This document shows, one piece after another, positions 53,370 through 64,000 of a stretch of DNA of 64,000 nt. The notes under the pieces are model-generated. The model ran no database searches and was not told the DNA's origin. It saw only the letters and a list, made by a program, of their open reading frames with translations. Positions within the stretch are counted from its first letter, which is position 1. Every line of letters starts with the position of its first letter. The stretch is from Xylocopa sonorina (taxonomy: Eukaryota; Arthropoda; Insecta; Hymenoptera; Apidae). A program made the position numbers and the translations under genes. The stretch spans positions 1-64,000 of the forward strand of contig NW_027490168.1 of NCBI RefSeq assembly GCF_050948175.1, in the 5' to 3' direction.

Positions 53370-54290
53370 CTTATCACGAAACATAGGAATGAGATGCAAT
53401 ATGGCGATTTAAGAAGCATTAGAATTCTATTGCTTCGATACGTAGACATCTGCAAACGCTATTTCCTAGCAAGGAAGTGTCGCATGTACATTCTTTTGAA
53501 GTGAGCACGCGGTATTCATAACACTGCACAATGAATATTATATCTTATCATGAAACGTAGAAATGAGATGCGATATCGCGATTTAAGAAGCTTTAGAACT
53601 CTATTGCGTCGACACGTAGACATCTGCAAACACTATTTCCTAGCAAGGAGCTATCGCATTCACATTCATTTGAAGTGTATGCGAGGTGCACATGACACTT
53701 CGCATTGAATATTATATATTATCATGAAACATAGATATGAGATGCGATATCGCGAATTAGCAAGGTTTAGAATTCTATTGCTTCGATACGTAGACATCTG
53801 CAAACGCTATTTCCAAGTAAGGAAGTGTCGCATTTACATTCTTTTGAAATGAATACGAGGTATGCATAACACTCCACAATGAATACTATGTATTATCATG
53901 TAACATGGTAATGAGTAGCTGTATCGCGTATTGAGATGCATTAGAAATCAAATGCTACGATACGTAGACATCTGCAAACGCTATTTCCTAGCAAGGAAGT
54001 GTCGCATTTACATTCATTTTAAGTGTATGCGAGGTATACGTGACAAATCGCAATGAATATTATATATTATCATGAAACATAGAAATGAGAATCGATATCG
54101 TGTTTTGAGAAGCATTAGGACTCCAATGCCACGAAACGTAGACATCTGCAAACGCTATTTCCTAGCAGGGAAGTGTCGCCTTTACATTCTTTTGAAACGA
54201 ATACGATGTATACATTACACCTCGCAATGAATATTATATCTTATCAGGAAACGTAGATATGAGATGCGATATGACGATTTAAGAAGCATT
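53370..54290 (+). repeat. Duplicated block, copy 1 (partner at 62.5 kb)
   Basis: About five monomers match 62,488-63,408 at an offset of 9,118 bp. Shared rare states are GTGAGCACGCGGTATTCATA (53,501), AAGGAGCTATCGCATTCACA, GTAGCTGTATCGCGTATTGAG and GAAACGAATACGATGTATAC. Few differences are visible, for example AATCAAATGC here and AATCTAATGC in the partner. Confidence 0.9.
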
Positions 54291-57200
54291 AAAAAACTAT
54301 TGCTTCCATACGTACTAATCTGCAAACGCTATTTCCTAGCAAGGAAGTGCCGCATTTATATTCTTCTGAAGCGAATACGTGGTATTAATAACACTGCACA
54401 ATGAATATGATATCCTTTCATGAAACATAGAAATGTGATGCGATATCGCGATTTAAGATGCAATAGAGCACTATTGCTTCGATACGTTGACATCTGGAAA
54501 CGCTATATCCTAGTAAGGATGTGTCGCATTTACACTCGTTTGAAGTGTATGCCAGGTGTAAATGCACTTCGCATGGAATATTACATCTTATAATGAAACA
54601 TAGGAATGAGTTGCGATATCTTGATTTAAGATGCATTGGAACTCTATTGCTACGATACGTACTTATCTGCAAACGCTATTTCCTGGCAAGGAAGTGTCGC
54701 ATTTACATTCATTTGAAGTGTATGCGTGGTGTACATAACACTGCATGATGAATATTATATCTATCATGAAATGAGATGCGATATGACGATTTAACAAGCG
54801 TTGGAACTCTATAGCTATGATACGTAGACACGTACAAACGCTATTTCCTAGGAAGGAAGTGTCGCATTTACATTCTTTTGAAGTGAATACGAGGTCTACA
54901 TAACACACCACAGTGAATATTATATATTATCATGAAACATATCAATGAGTAGCGATATCGCGTTTTGAGAAGCATTAGAACTCTATTGCTTCGATACGTA
55001 GACATCTGCAAACGCTATTTCCTAGCAAGGAAGTGTCGCATTTACATTCTTCTGAAGTGTATGCGAGGTATACATGACACTTCGCTATGAATATTATACA
55101 TTATCATGACACACAGGTATGAGATGCGATATCGCGAATTAATAAGCTTTAGAACTCTATTGCTTCGATACGTAGACATCTGCAAACGCTACTTCCTAGC
55201 AAGGAAGTGCCGCATTGACAGTCTTCTGAAGTGAATACGAGGTATACATTACACTTCGCAATGACTATTATATCTTATCATGAAACATAGAAATGGTATG
55301 CGATTTCGCGTTTTAGAAGCACTAGAACACTATTGCTTCGGTACATAGACATCCGGTACCGTAATTTCCTAGAAAGGATGTGCCGCATTTACATTCTTTT
55401 GAAAAGAATACGACTTATTCATAACACTCTACAATGTATATTACATCTTATCATAAAACATAGAAATGAGATACGATATCGCGATTTAAGAAGCATTAGA
55501 AATCTATTGCTATGATACACAGACATCTGCAAACGCTATTTCCTAGCAGGGAAGTGTCACATTTACATTCTTTTGAGGTGAATACGAGGTGTACATAACA
55601 CTCCACAATGAATATTATATCTTACTATGAAACATAGAAATGAGATGCGATATAGCCGATTAAGATGCATTAGAACTCTATTGCTCCGATACGCAGACAT
55701 TTGCAAACGTAACATCATAGAAAGGAAGTGTCGCTTTTACATTCTTTTGGAAGGAACACGAGGTATACATGACACTTCGCAATGAATATTATATCTTATC
55801 ACGAAACTTTGAAATGAGATACGATATCGCGATATAAGAAGCATTAGAACTCTATTGCTATGATACATAGACATCTGCAAACGCTATCTCCTAGCAAGGA
55901 AGTGTCGCATTTACATTCTTTTGAAAGGAATACGAGGTATACATAGCACTCCACAAGAAATATTATATTTTATCATGAAACATAGAAATGAGTTGCGATA
56001 TCGCGTTTTAAGAAGCATTAGAAATCTACTTCTACGATACGTAGACATCTGCAAACGCTATTTCCTAGCAAGGAAGTGTTGCATTTACATTTTTTTGAAG
56101 TGAATACGAGGTATACATGACACTGCGCAATGAATATTATATCTTATCATAAAACATAGAAATGAGGTGCGATATCGCAATTTAAGAAGCATTAGAACAC
56201 TATTGCTTCGATACATAGATATCTGCAAACGCTTTTTCCTAGCAAGGAAGTGTCGCATTTACATTCATTTGAAGTATAGACGAGATGTACATAACACTGC
56301 ACAATGAATATTATATCTTATCATGGAACATAGAAATGAGATGCCATATCGCTATCTAAGAAGCATTAGAACTCTATTTCATCGATACGTAGACATCTGC
56401 AAACGCTATTTCCTAGCAAGGATGTGTCGCATTTACATTCTTTTGAAGTGAATACGATGTATACATAACACTCCGCAATGAATATTATATCTTATCATGA
56501 AACATAGAAATGATATGCGATATGGCGATTTAAGAAGCATTAGAACTCTATTGCTTGGATACGTATACATCTGCAAAGGCTATTTCCTAGGAAGGAAGTG
56601 TCGCATTTACATTCCTTTGAAAGGAATACGAGGTATACATGACACATCGCAATCAATATTATACATTATCATGAAACATAAAAATGAGAAGCGATATCGC
56701 GTTTTGGGATGCATTAGAAACCTAATGCCACGATACGTAGACATCTGCAAACGCTGTTTCCTAGCAAGAAAGTGTCGTACTTACATTCGTTTGAAGCGAA
56801 TACGAGGTGTACATAACACTGCACAATGGATATTATATCTTATCATGATACATGGAAATGAGATGCGATATCGCGAATTAGCAAGCTTTAGAACTCTATT
56901 GCTTGGATACGTAGACATCTGCAGACGCTATTTCCTAGCAAGATAGTGTCGCATTTAAATTCATTTGAAGTGAATACGAGTCATAAGTGACACTTTATAA
57001 TGAATATTATACCTTATCATGAAACATAGAAATGAGATGCGATATCGCGTTTTAATAAGCACTAGAAATCTATTGCTACGACACGTAGACATCTGAAATC
57101 GCTATTTAATAGCAAGGAAGTGTCGCATTTACATTCTTTTCAAGTGAATACGAGGTATACATAACACTGCACAATGAATATTATATCTTATCATGAAACA

Positions 57201-59640
57201 TAGAAATGAGATGCAATATCGCGATTTAAAAACCATTAGAACTCTATTGCTACGATACGTAGACATCTGCAAACGCAACTTCCTTGCAAGGAAGTTTGGC
57301 ATTTACATCCTTTGGAAGTGAATGCGAGGTATACATGACATATCGCAATGAATATTATATTTTATAATGAGACATATAAATGAGATGCTATATCGCGTTT
57401 TGAGAAGCATTAGGATACTGTTACTCCGATACGTGGACATCTGCAAACGCTATTTCCTAGCAAGGAAGTGTCTCATTAAAATTCTTTTGAAGTGTATGCG
57501 AGGTGTACATAACACTTCGCATTGAATAATATATATTATCATGAAACATAGAAATGAGAAGCGATATCGTGTTTTGAGAAGAATTAGAACTCTATTGCTA
57601 CGATACGGAGACATCTGCAATCTGTATTCCCTAGTAAGGAAGTGTCGCTTTTACATTCTTTTGAATTGAATACGAGGTACACGTTACACTTAGCAATGAA
57701 TATTAGATCTTATCATGAAACGTAGAGGTGTGATGCGTTATTGCGTTTTAAGAAGCATTAGAACCCTGTTGCTACGATACGTAGACTTCTGCAAACGCTA
57801 TTTCCTAGCGTGGAAGTGTCGCATTTATATTCTTTGTAGGTGAATACGAGGAATACATGAAACTTCGTAATGAATATTATTTCCTATCATGAAACATAGA
57901 AGTGGGATGCGATGTCTCGTTTCTAGAAGCATTCGAACACTATTATCTCGATACGTAGGCGTCTGGAAACGCTATTTCCTAGCATGGAAGTGTCGTATTT
58001 ATATTCTTTTGAAGTGAATACGAGGTATACATGACACTTCGCAATGAATATTATATCTTATCATGAAACATAGAAATGTGATGCGATATCTCGTTTTAGG
58101 AAGCATTAGAACACTATTGCTTCGATACGTAGACATCTGCAAACGCTATTTCCTAGTAAGGAAGAGTCGCTTTTACATTCTTTTGAATTGAATACGAGGT
58201 ATACATAACACTCCACAATGAATATTATATCTTATCATGAAGCATAGAAATGAGATGCGATATGACGATTTAAGAAGCTTTATAACTCTGTGGCTTCGAT
58301 ACGTAGATATCTGCAAACACTATTTCCTAGCAAGGAAGTGTCGCATTTACATTTTTTTGAAATGAATACGAGGTGTACATGACACTTCGCAATGAATATT
58401 ATATCTTGTCATGAAACTTATAAATGAGATGCGATATCGCGCTTTAAGAAGCATCAGAAACCTTATGCTACGATACGTAGGCATCTGGAAACGTAATTAC
58501 CTAGAAAGGAAGTGTCTCATTCACATTCTTTTGAAGTGAATACGAGGTATACATAACACTCCACAATGAATATTATATATTATTATGAAACATAGAATTG
58601 AGATGCGATATTGCGATTTAAGAAGCATTAGAATTCTATTGCTTCGATACGTAGACATCTGCAAACGCTATTTCCTAGCAAGGAAGTGTCGCATGCTCAT
58701 TCAATTGAAGTGTATGCAAGGTATACATGGCACTTCGCAATGAATATTATATCTTGTCATGAAACATAGAAATGAAATGAGATGTGGCGATTTAAGAAGC
58801 ATTAGAACTCTATTGCTTCGATACGTAGACTTCTGCAAACGCTACTTCCTAGCAAGGAAGTGTCGCATTTACATTCATCCGAAGTGAATACAGGGTATAC
58901 ATAACAATCCACAATGAATATTATATATTATCATGAAACATAGCATTGAGTAGCGATATCGCGAATTAGCCAGCTTTAGAACTCTATTGCTTCGATACGT
59001 AGACATCTGCAAGCGCTATTTCCTAGGAAGGAAGTGTCGCATTTACATTCTTTTGAAGTGAATACGGGGTATACATAACACTGCACAATGAATATTATAT
59101 ATTATCATGAAACATAGTAATGAGTAACGATATCGCGTTTTGACAAGCATTAGAACTCTAATACTACGATACGTAGACATCTGCAAATGCTATTTCCTAG
59201 CGAGGAAGTGTCGCGTTTACATTCTTCTGTGTGAATACGAGGTATACATAACACTCCGCAATGAATATTATATCTTATCATGAAACATAGAAATGAGATG
59301 CGATATCGCGAATTAGCAAGCTTTAGAACTCTATTGCTTCGATACGTAGACATCTCTAAGCGCTACTTCCTAGCAAAGAAGTGTCTCATTTACATTCTTT
59401 TGAAGTGAATGCGAGGTATTCATAACACTGCACAATGAATATTATATCTCATCATGAAACATAGAAATGAGAAGCGATATCGCGATTTAAGATGCACCAG
59501 AACTGTAATGCTTCGATACGTGGACATCTGCGAACGCTACTTCCTAGCAAGGAAGTGTCGCATTTACATTCTTTGGAAGTGGGTACGAGATATACGTGGA
59601 AATTCGCAATGAACATTATACCTTATCATGAATAATAGAA
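54291..59640 (+). repeat. Diverged monomers, oldest-looking part of the array
   Basis: About 31 monomers with many private changes and small losses, for example ATCTATCATGAAATGAG near 54,760-54,775, where ACATAGA is missing. 55,640-55,850 is related to 44,340-44,550. No HOR order, gene or mobile element is visible. Confidence 0.8.
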
Positions 59641-59680
59641 ATGGGATGCGATATCGCGTTGTAAGTTACGTAGACATTTG
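59641..59680 (+). repeat. Monomer with about 24-bp internal deletion
   Basis: CGCGTTGTAAGTTACGTAGAC lacks most of the AAGCATTAGAACTCTATTGC segment. Consecutive GACAT landmarks at 59,523 and 59,673 are 150 bp apart instead of 174. Confidence 0.8.
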
Positions 59681-59959
59681 CAAACGTTATTTCCTAGCAA
59701 GGAAGTGTCGCATTTACATTTATTTGAAGTGTATGCGAGGTACACATGACACTTCGCAGTGAATATATATATTCTCATGAAACATAGAAATAAGAAGCGA
59801 TAAGGCGATTTAAGAAGCATTAGATCCCTATTGCTTCGATACGTAGACATCTGCAAACGCTATTTCCGAGCAAGGAAGTGTGGCATTTACATTCATTTGA
59901 AGTGTATACGAGGTATACGTAACACTGCACAATGAATATTATATCTTATCATGACACAT

Positions 59960-60890
59960 AGAAATGAGATGCGATATCGCGCTTTAAGAAGCATTAGAAC
60001 CCTATTGCTTCAATACGCAGACATCTGGAAACGCCAAATCCTAGCAAGGAAATGTCACATTTACATTCTTTTGAAGTGAATACGAGGTATGCATATCACT
60101 GCACAATGAATATTATATTATATCACGAAACATGGAAATGAGATGCGATATCGCGTTGCAAGAAGCTAGAGAACTCAATTGCTTCGATACATAGGCGTGT
60201 GTGAAAGTTATTCCCTAGAAACGAAGTGTCGCATTTACATTCTTTTGAATTGAGTACGAGGTGGGACACAACATAGGAATGAGGTGCTATATCGCGATTT
60301 ATAAAGCATTAGGTCTCTATTGCAACGATACGTAGATATCTGCAAACGTTATTTAATAGCAAGGAAGTGTCGCATTTACATTCATTTGAAGTTTATGCGA
60401 TGTATACGTGACACTTCGCAATGAATATTATACCTTATCGTGAAACATAGAAATGAGATGCGATATCGCGCTTTAAGAAGCATTAGAACCCGATTGCTTC
60501 AATACGCAGACATCTGGAAACGCTAAATCCTAGCAAGGAAATGTCACATTTACATTCTTTTGAAGTGAATACGAGGTATGCATAACACTGCACAATGAAT
60601 ATTATATTATATCACGGAACATGGAAATGAGATGCGATATCGCGTTGCAAGAAGCTAGAGAACTCTATTGCTTCGATACATAGGCGTGTGGGAAAGTTAT
60701 TCCCTAGAAACGAAGTGTCGCATTTACATTCTTTTGAATTGAGTACGAGGTGGGACACAACATAGGAATGAGGTGCGATATCGCGATTTATAAAGCATTA
60801 GAGCTCTATTGCAACGATACGTAGATATCTGCAAACGTTATTTAATAGCAAGGAAGTGTCGCATTTACATTCTTTTGAAGTGAATACGAG
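59960..60890 (+). repeat. 489-bp tandem duplication with a shared truncated monomer
   Basis: Two copies of a three-monomer unit lie 489 bp apart: GCTTTAAGAAGCATTAGAAC at 59,981 and 60,470, GTGGGACACAACATAGG at 60,261 and 60,750. The unit is 33 bp short of 522 because one monomer has lost the segment around TATACATAACACTGCACAAT, leaving GAGTACGAGGTGGGACACAA. The same deletion in both copies dates it before the duplication. Confidence 0.9.
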
Positions 60891-62487
60891 GTATACATAA
60901 CACTGCACAATGAATATCATATCTTATCATGAAACATAGAAATGAGATGCGATATGGCGATTTGACAAGCGTTAGAACTCTATTGCTATGATACGTAGAC
61001 ACCTACAAACGCTATTTCCTAGCAAGGAAGTGACGCATTTACATTCTTCTGATGTGAATACGAGGTATACATAACACTGCACAATGAATATTATATCTTA
61101 TCATGAAACGTAGAAATGAGATGCGATATGACGATTTAAGAAGCATTAGGAATCTACTGCTTCGATACGTAGACATCTGCAAACGCTGTTTCGTAGCAAG
61201 GAAGTGTCGCATTTACATTCTTTTGAAGTGAATACGAGGTATACATAACACTCCACAATGAATATTATATATTATCATGAAACATAGAAATGAGATGCGA
61301 CATGGCTATTTAAGAAGCATTAGAACTCTATTGCTTCGATGCGTAGACATCTGCAAACGCTACTACCTAGCAAGGTAGTGTCGCATTTACATTCATTTGA
61401 GGTATAGACGAGATATACATATCACTGAACAATGAATATTATATCTTATCATGAAACATAGAAATGAGTTGCGATATCGCGATTTAACAAGCTTTAGAAC
61501 TCCATTGCTTCGAAAAGTAGATATCTGCAAACACTATTTCCTAGCAAGGAACTGTCGCATTCACATTCATTTGAAGTGTATGCGAGGTATACATAACACT
61601 TCGCAATGTATATTATATATTATCATGAAACATAGATATGAGATGCGATATCGCGAATTAGCAAGCTTTAGAAATCTATTGCTTCGATACGTAGACATCT
61701 GCAAACGATATTTCCTAGGAAGGAAGTGTCGCATTTACATTCTTTTGAAGTGAATACGAGGTGTACATAACACTCCACAATGAATATTATATATTGTCAT
61801 GAAACATAGTAATGAGTAGCGATATCGCATTTTGAGAAGCATTAAAACTCTAATGCTACGATACGTAGACATCTGCAAACGCTATTTCCAAGCAAAGGGA
61901 GTGTCGCACTTACATTCTTTTGAAAGGAATACGAGGTGTACATGACACTTCGCAATGAATATTATATCTTATCATGAATCGTAGATATGAAATGCGATAT
62001 GACGATTTAAGAAACATTAGAAAACTATTGCTTCGATACGTAGATATCTGCAAACACTATTTCCTAGCAAGGAACTGTCGCATACATTCATTTGAAGTGA
62101 ATACGAGGTATACAGAACATTCCACAAAGAATATTATATATTATCATGAAACATAGAAATGTGAAGCGATATGGCGATTTAAGAAGCATTGGATCCCTAT
62201 TGCTTCGATCCGTAGACATCTGCAAACGCTACTTCCTAGCAAGGAAGTGTCGCACTTACATTCCTTTGAAAGGAATACGAGGTATACATGACACTTCGCA
62301 AAGAACATTATATCTTATCATGAAACGTAGAAATGAGATGCGATATCGCGATTTAAAAGGCTTTCGAACTCTATTGCTTCGATACGTAGACATCTGCAAA
62401 CGCTATTTCCTAGCAAGGAAGTGTCGCATTTACATTCATTTGACGTGTAGACGAGATATACATAACACTGGACAATGAATATTATAT
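60891..62487 (+). repeat. Diverged family-2 monomers
   Basis: About nine monomers of mixed subtype. One (61,362-61,379) has a symmetric variant of the central dyad. CGCATACATTCATTTG near 62,080 lacks three bases. No gene or mobile element is visible. Confidence 0.8.
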
Positions 62488-63408
62488 CTTATCACGAAAC
62501 ATAGGAATGAGATGCAATATGGCGATTTAAGAAGCATTAGAATTCTATTGCTTCGATACGTAGACATCTGCAAACGCTATTTCCTAGCAAGGAAGTGTCG
62601 CATGTACATTCTTTTGAAGTGAGCACGCGGTATTCATAACACTGCACAATGAATATTATATCTTATCATGAAACGTAGAAATGAGATGCGATATCGCGAT
62701 TTAAGAAGCTTTAGAACTCTATTGCGTCGATACGTAGACATCTGCAAACACTATTTCCTAGCAAGGAGCTATCGCATTCACATTCATTTGAAGTGTATGC
62801 GAGGTGCACATGACACTTCGCATTGAATATTATATATTATCATGAAACATAGATATGAGATGCGATATCGCGAATTAGCAAGGTTTAGAATTCTATTGCT
62901 TCGATACGTAGACATCTGCAAACGCTATTTCCAAGTAAGGAAGTGTCGCATTTACATTCTTTTGAAATGAATACGAGGTATGCATAACACTCCACAATGA
63001 ATACTATGTATTATCATGTAACATGGTAATGAGTAGCTGTATCGCGTATTGAGATGCATTAGAAATCTAATGCTACGATACGTAGACATCTGCAAACGCT
63101 ATTTCCTAGCAAGGGAGTGTCGCATTTACATTCATTTTAAGTGTATGCGAGGTATACGTGACAAATCGCAATGAATATTATATATTATCATGAAACATAG
63201 AAATGAGAATCGATATCGTGTTTTGAGAAGCATTAGGACTCCAATGCCACGAAACGTAGACATCTGCAAACGCTATTTCCTAGCAGGGAAGTGTCGCCTT
63301 TACATTCTTTTGAAACGAATACGATGTATACATTACACCTCGCAATGAATATTATATCTTATCAGGAAACGTAGATATGAGATGCGATATGACGATTTAA
63401 GAAGCATT
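62488..63408 (+). repeat. Duplicated block, copy 2 (partner at 53.4 kb)
   Basis: Matches 53,370-54,290 at 9,118 bp. GAGCACGCGG is at 62,621 and 53,503. Identity stops at AAGAAGCATTA near 63,408, where this copy continues GAACTC and the partner continues AAAAACTATTGC. Confidence 0.9.
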
Positions 63409-63930
63409 AGAACTCTATTGCTTCGATACGTAGACATCAGCAAACGCTACTTCCTAGGAAGGAAGTGTCGCATTTACATTCTTTTGAAAGGAATACGAGG
63501 TATGCACGACACATCGCAATGAATATTATATCCTATCATGAAGCATAGAAATGAGATGCGATATTGCGATTTATGAAGCATTAGATGTCTATTGCTTCGA
63601 TACGAGGACATCTGCAAACGCTATTACCTAGCAAGGAAGTGTCGCATTTACATTCATTTTAAGTGTATGCGAGGTATACACAACACTGCACAATGAATAT
63701 TATATCTTATCATGAAACATAGAAATGAGATGCGATATGGCGATTTGAGAAGCATTAGAAATCTATTAGTTCAATATGTAGACATCTGCAAACGCTACTT
63801 CCTAGCAAGGAAGTGTCGCATTTACATTCTTTTGAAGTGAATACGAGGTATACATAGCACTCCACAATGAGTATTATATATTATCATGAAACATAGAAAT
63901 GTGATGCGATATGACGATTTAAGAAGCATT
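63409..63930 (+). repeat. Three-monomer insertion inside the duplicated block
   Basis: The sequence lost at 63,408 returns at 63,931, where AAAAAACTATTGCTTCCATA matches 54,291. The offset rises from 9,118 to 9,640 bp, exactly 522. So three monomers were gained here, or lost at 54,290, with the join at the same phase of the monomer. Confidence 0.85.
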
Positions 63931-64000
63931 AAAAAACTATTGCTTCCATACGTACTCATCTGCAAACGCTATTTCCTAGCAAGGAAGTGCCGCATTTATA
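63931..64000 (+). repeat. Resumed copy of 54,291-54,360
   Basis: Follows 54,291 onward to the window end with one visible change (TACTCATCTG for TACTAATCTG). The array runs past the right edge. Confidence 0.85.

Larger units (their letters stand above)
1..64000 (+). repeat. 174-bp tandem satellite array filling the window
   Basis: One unit of about 174 bp repeats head to tail about 368 times with no unique sequence between copies. Landmarks in order within a monomer: ATTGCTTCGATACGTAGAC, CATCTGCAAACGCTATTTCC, an AAGGAAGTGTCGCATTTACA segment, a variable GAAGTG...CGAGG segment, CACTTCGCAATGAATATTAT or CACTGCACAATGAATATTAT, ATCATGAAACATAGAAATGAG, then GATGCGATATCGCG and AAGAAGCATTAGAACTCT. A consensus written out from the right-hand part is exactly 174 bases with about 61 G+C. 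The landmark order never flips, so no inversion is visible. Unit length and organisation match centromeric or pericentromeric satellites of eukaryotes; that location is inference. Strand '+' only records the reading direction used here. Confidence 0.98.

Noticed and set aside
13440..59856. Open frames of 60-84 codons on the - strand (for example 13,440-13,652, 54,418-54,672, 59,626-59,856)
   Set aside because: These are the complementary strand of the same monomers. They appear only where private indels remove stops and have no homologous start or end between copies.
1..64000. CRISPR array
   Set aside because: Period is 174 bp with the whole unit repeated; there is no short repeat alternating with unique spacers and no cas gene.
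1..64000. CENP-B box or other known centromere protein site
   Set aside because: The nearest segment, CTTCGATACGTAGAC, has TTCG but lacks the required downstream CGGG of the CENP-B box, and the reverse strand gives nothing better.
1..64000. Known satellites such as primate alpha satellite (171 bp) or the Arabidopsis 178-bp repeat
   Set aside because: Length is similar, but no recognisable sequence stretch is shared with what I know of either family.
1..64000. Telomeric repeats, rDNA spacer or tRNA genes
   Set aside because: No TTAGGG-type tandem runs, no rRNA-like stretch and no tRNA cloverleaf or A/B box pair was seen at any point.

Overview
This 64-kb window is one continuous head-to-tail satellite array. 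A unit of about 174 bp (roughly 35% GC in the consensus I read) repeats about 368 times from the first base to the last, always in the same orientation. I see no gene, RNA gene, transposon, CRISPR array or unique sequence. A monomer close to nucleosome-repeat length, multi-kilobase higher-order repeats (HORs) and complete lack of genes point to a eukaryotic chromosome, most likely a centromeric, pericentromeric or other heterochromatic block. I do not recognise the monomer and cannot name the organism.

Layout. (1) 1-17,598: a homogenised HOR array of one monomer family (family 1). The same multi-kilobase unit returns with only a handful of differences. A diagnostic 10-mer at 826, 6,391, 11,088, 16,132 and 17,350 divides it into units of 5,565, 4,697, 5,044 and 1,218 bp, about 32, 27, 29 and 7 monomers. 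(2) About 17,599: an abrupt junction, after which monomers are diverged and mostly of a second family (family 2). (3) 17,599-34,980: diverged monomers with small local HORs, repeatedly 3 monomers (522 bp) and also 6 or 7. (4) 34,981-about 43,900: a second, partly homogenised HOR zone with a 4,697-bp (27-monomer) unit and an 8-monomer sub-repeat. (5) 43,900-47,740: diverged monomers. (6) 47,741-about 53,200: three units of a 10-monomer HOR of 1,741 bp, the third having lost one monomer. (7) 53,200-64,000: the most diverged part, with truncated monomers, a 489-bp tandem duplication, and a block of about 0.9 kb present at both 53.4 kb and 62.5 kb.

Nothing here encodes a multi-gene system. What is notable is structural: the sharp edge between a young homogeneous array and older diverged satellite; nested HORs that record unequal exchange; and short dyad symmetries in most monomers, one of which shows paired changes that keep its symmetry. 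Open reading frames exist only because 174 is 3 x 58, so a frame with no stop in one monomer stays open in the next; I do not annotate them as genes. Alignments were made by eye, so block ends are good to tens of bases unless an exact anchor is given.
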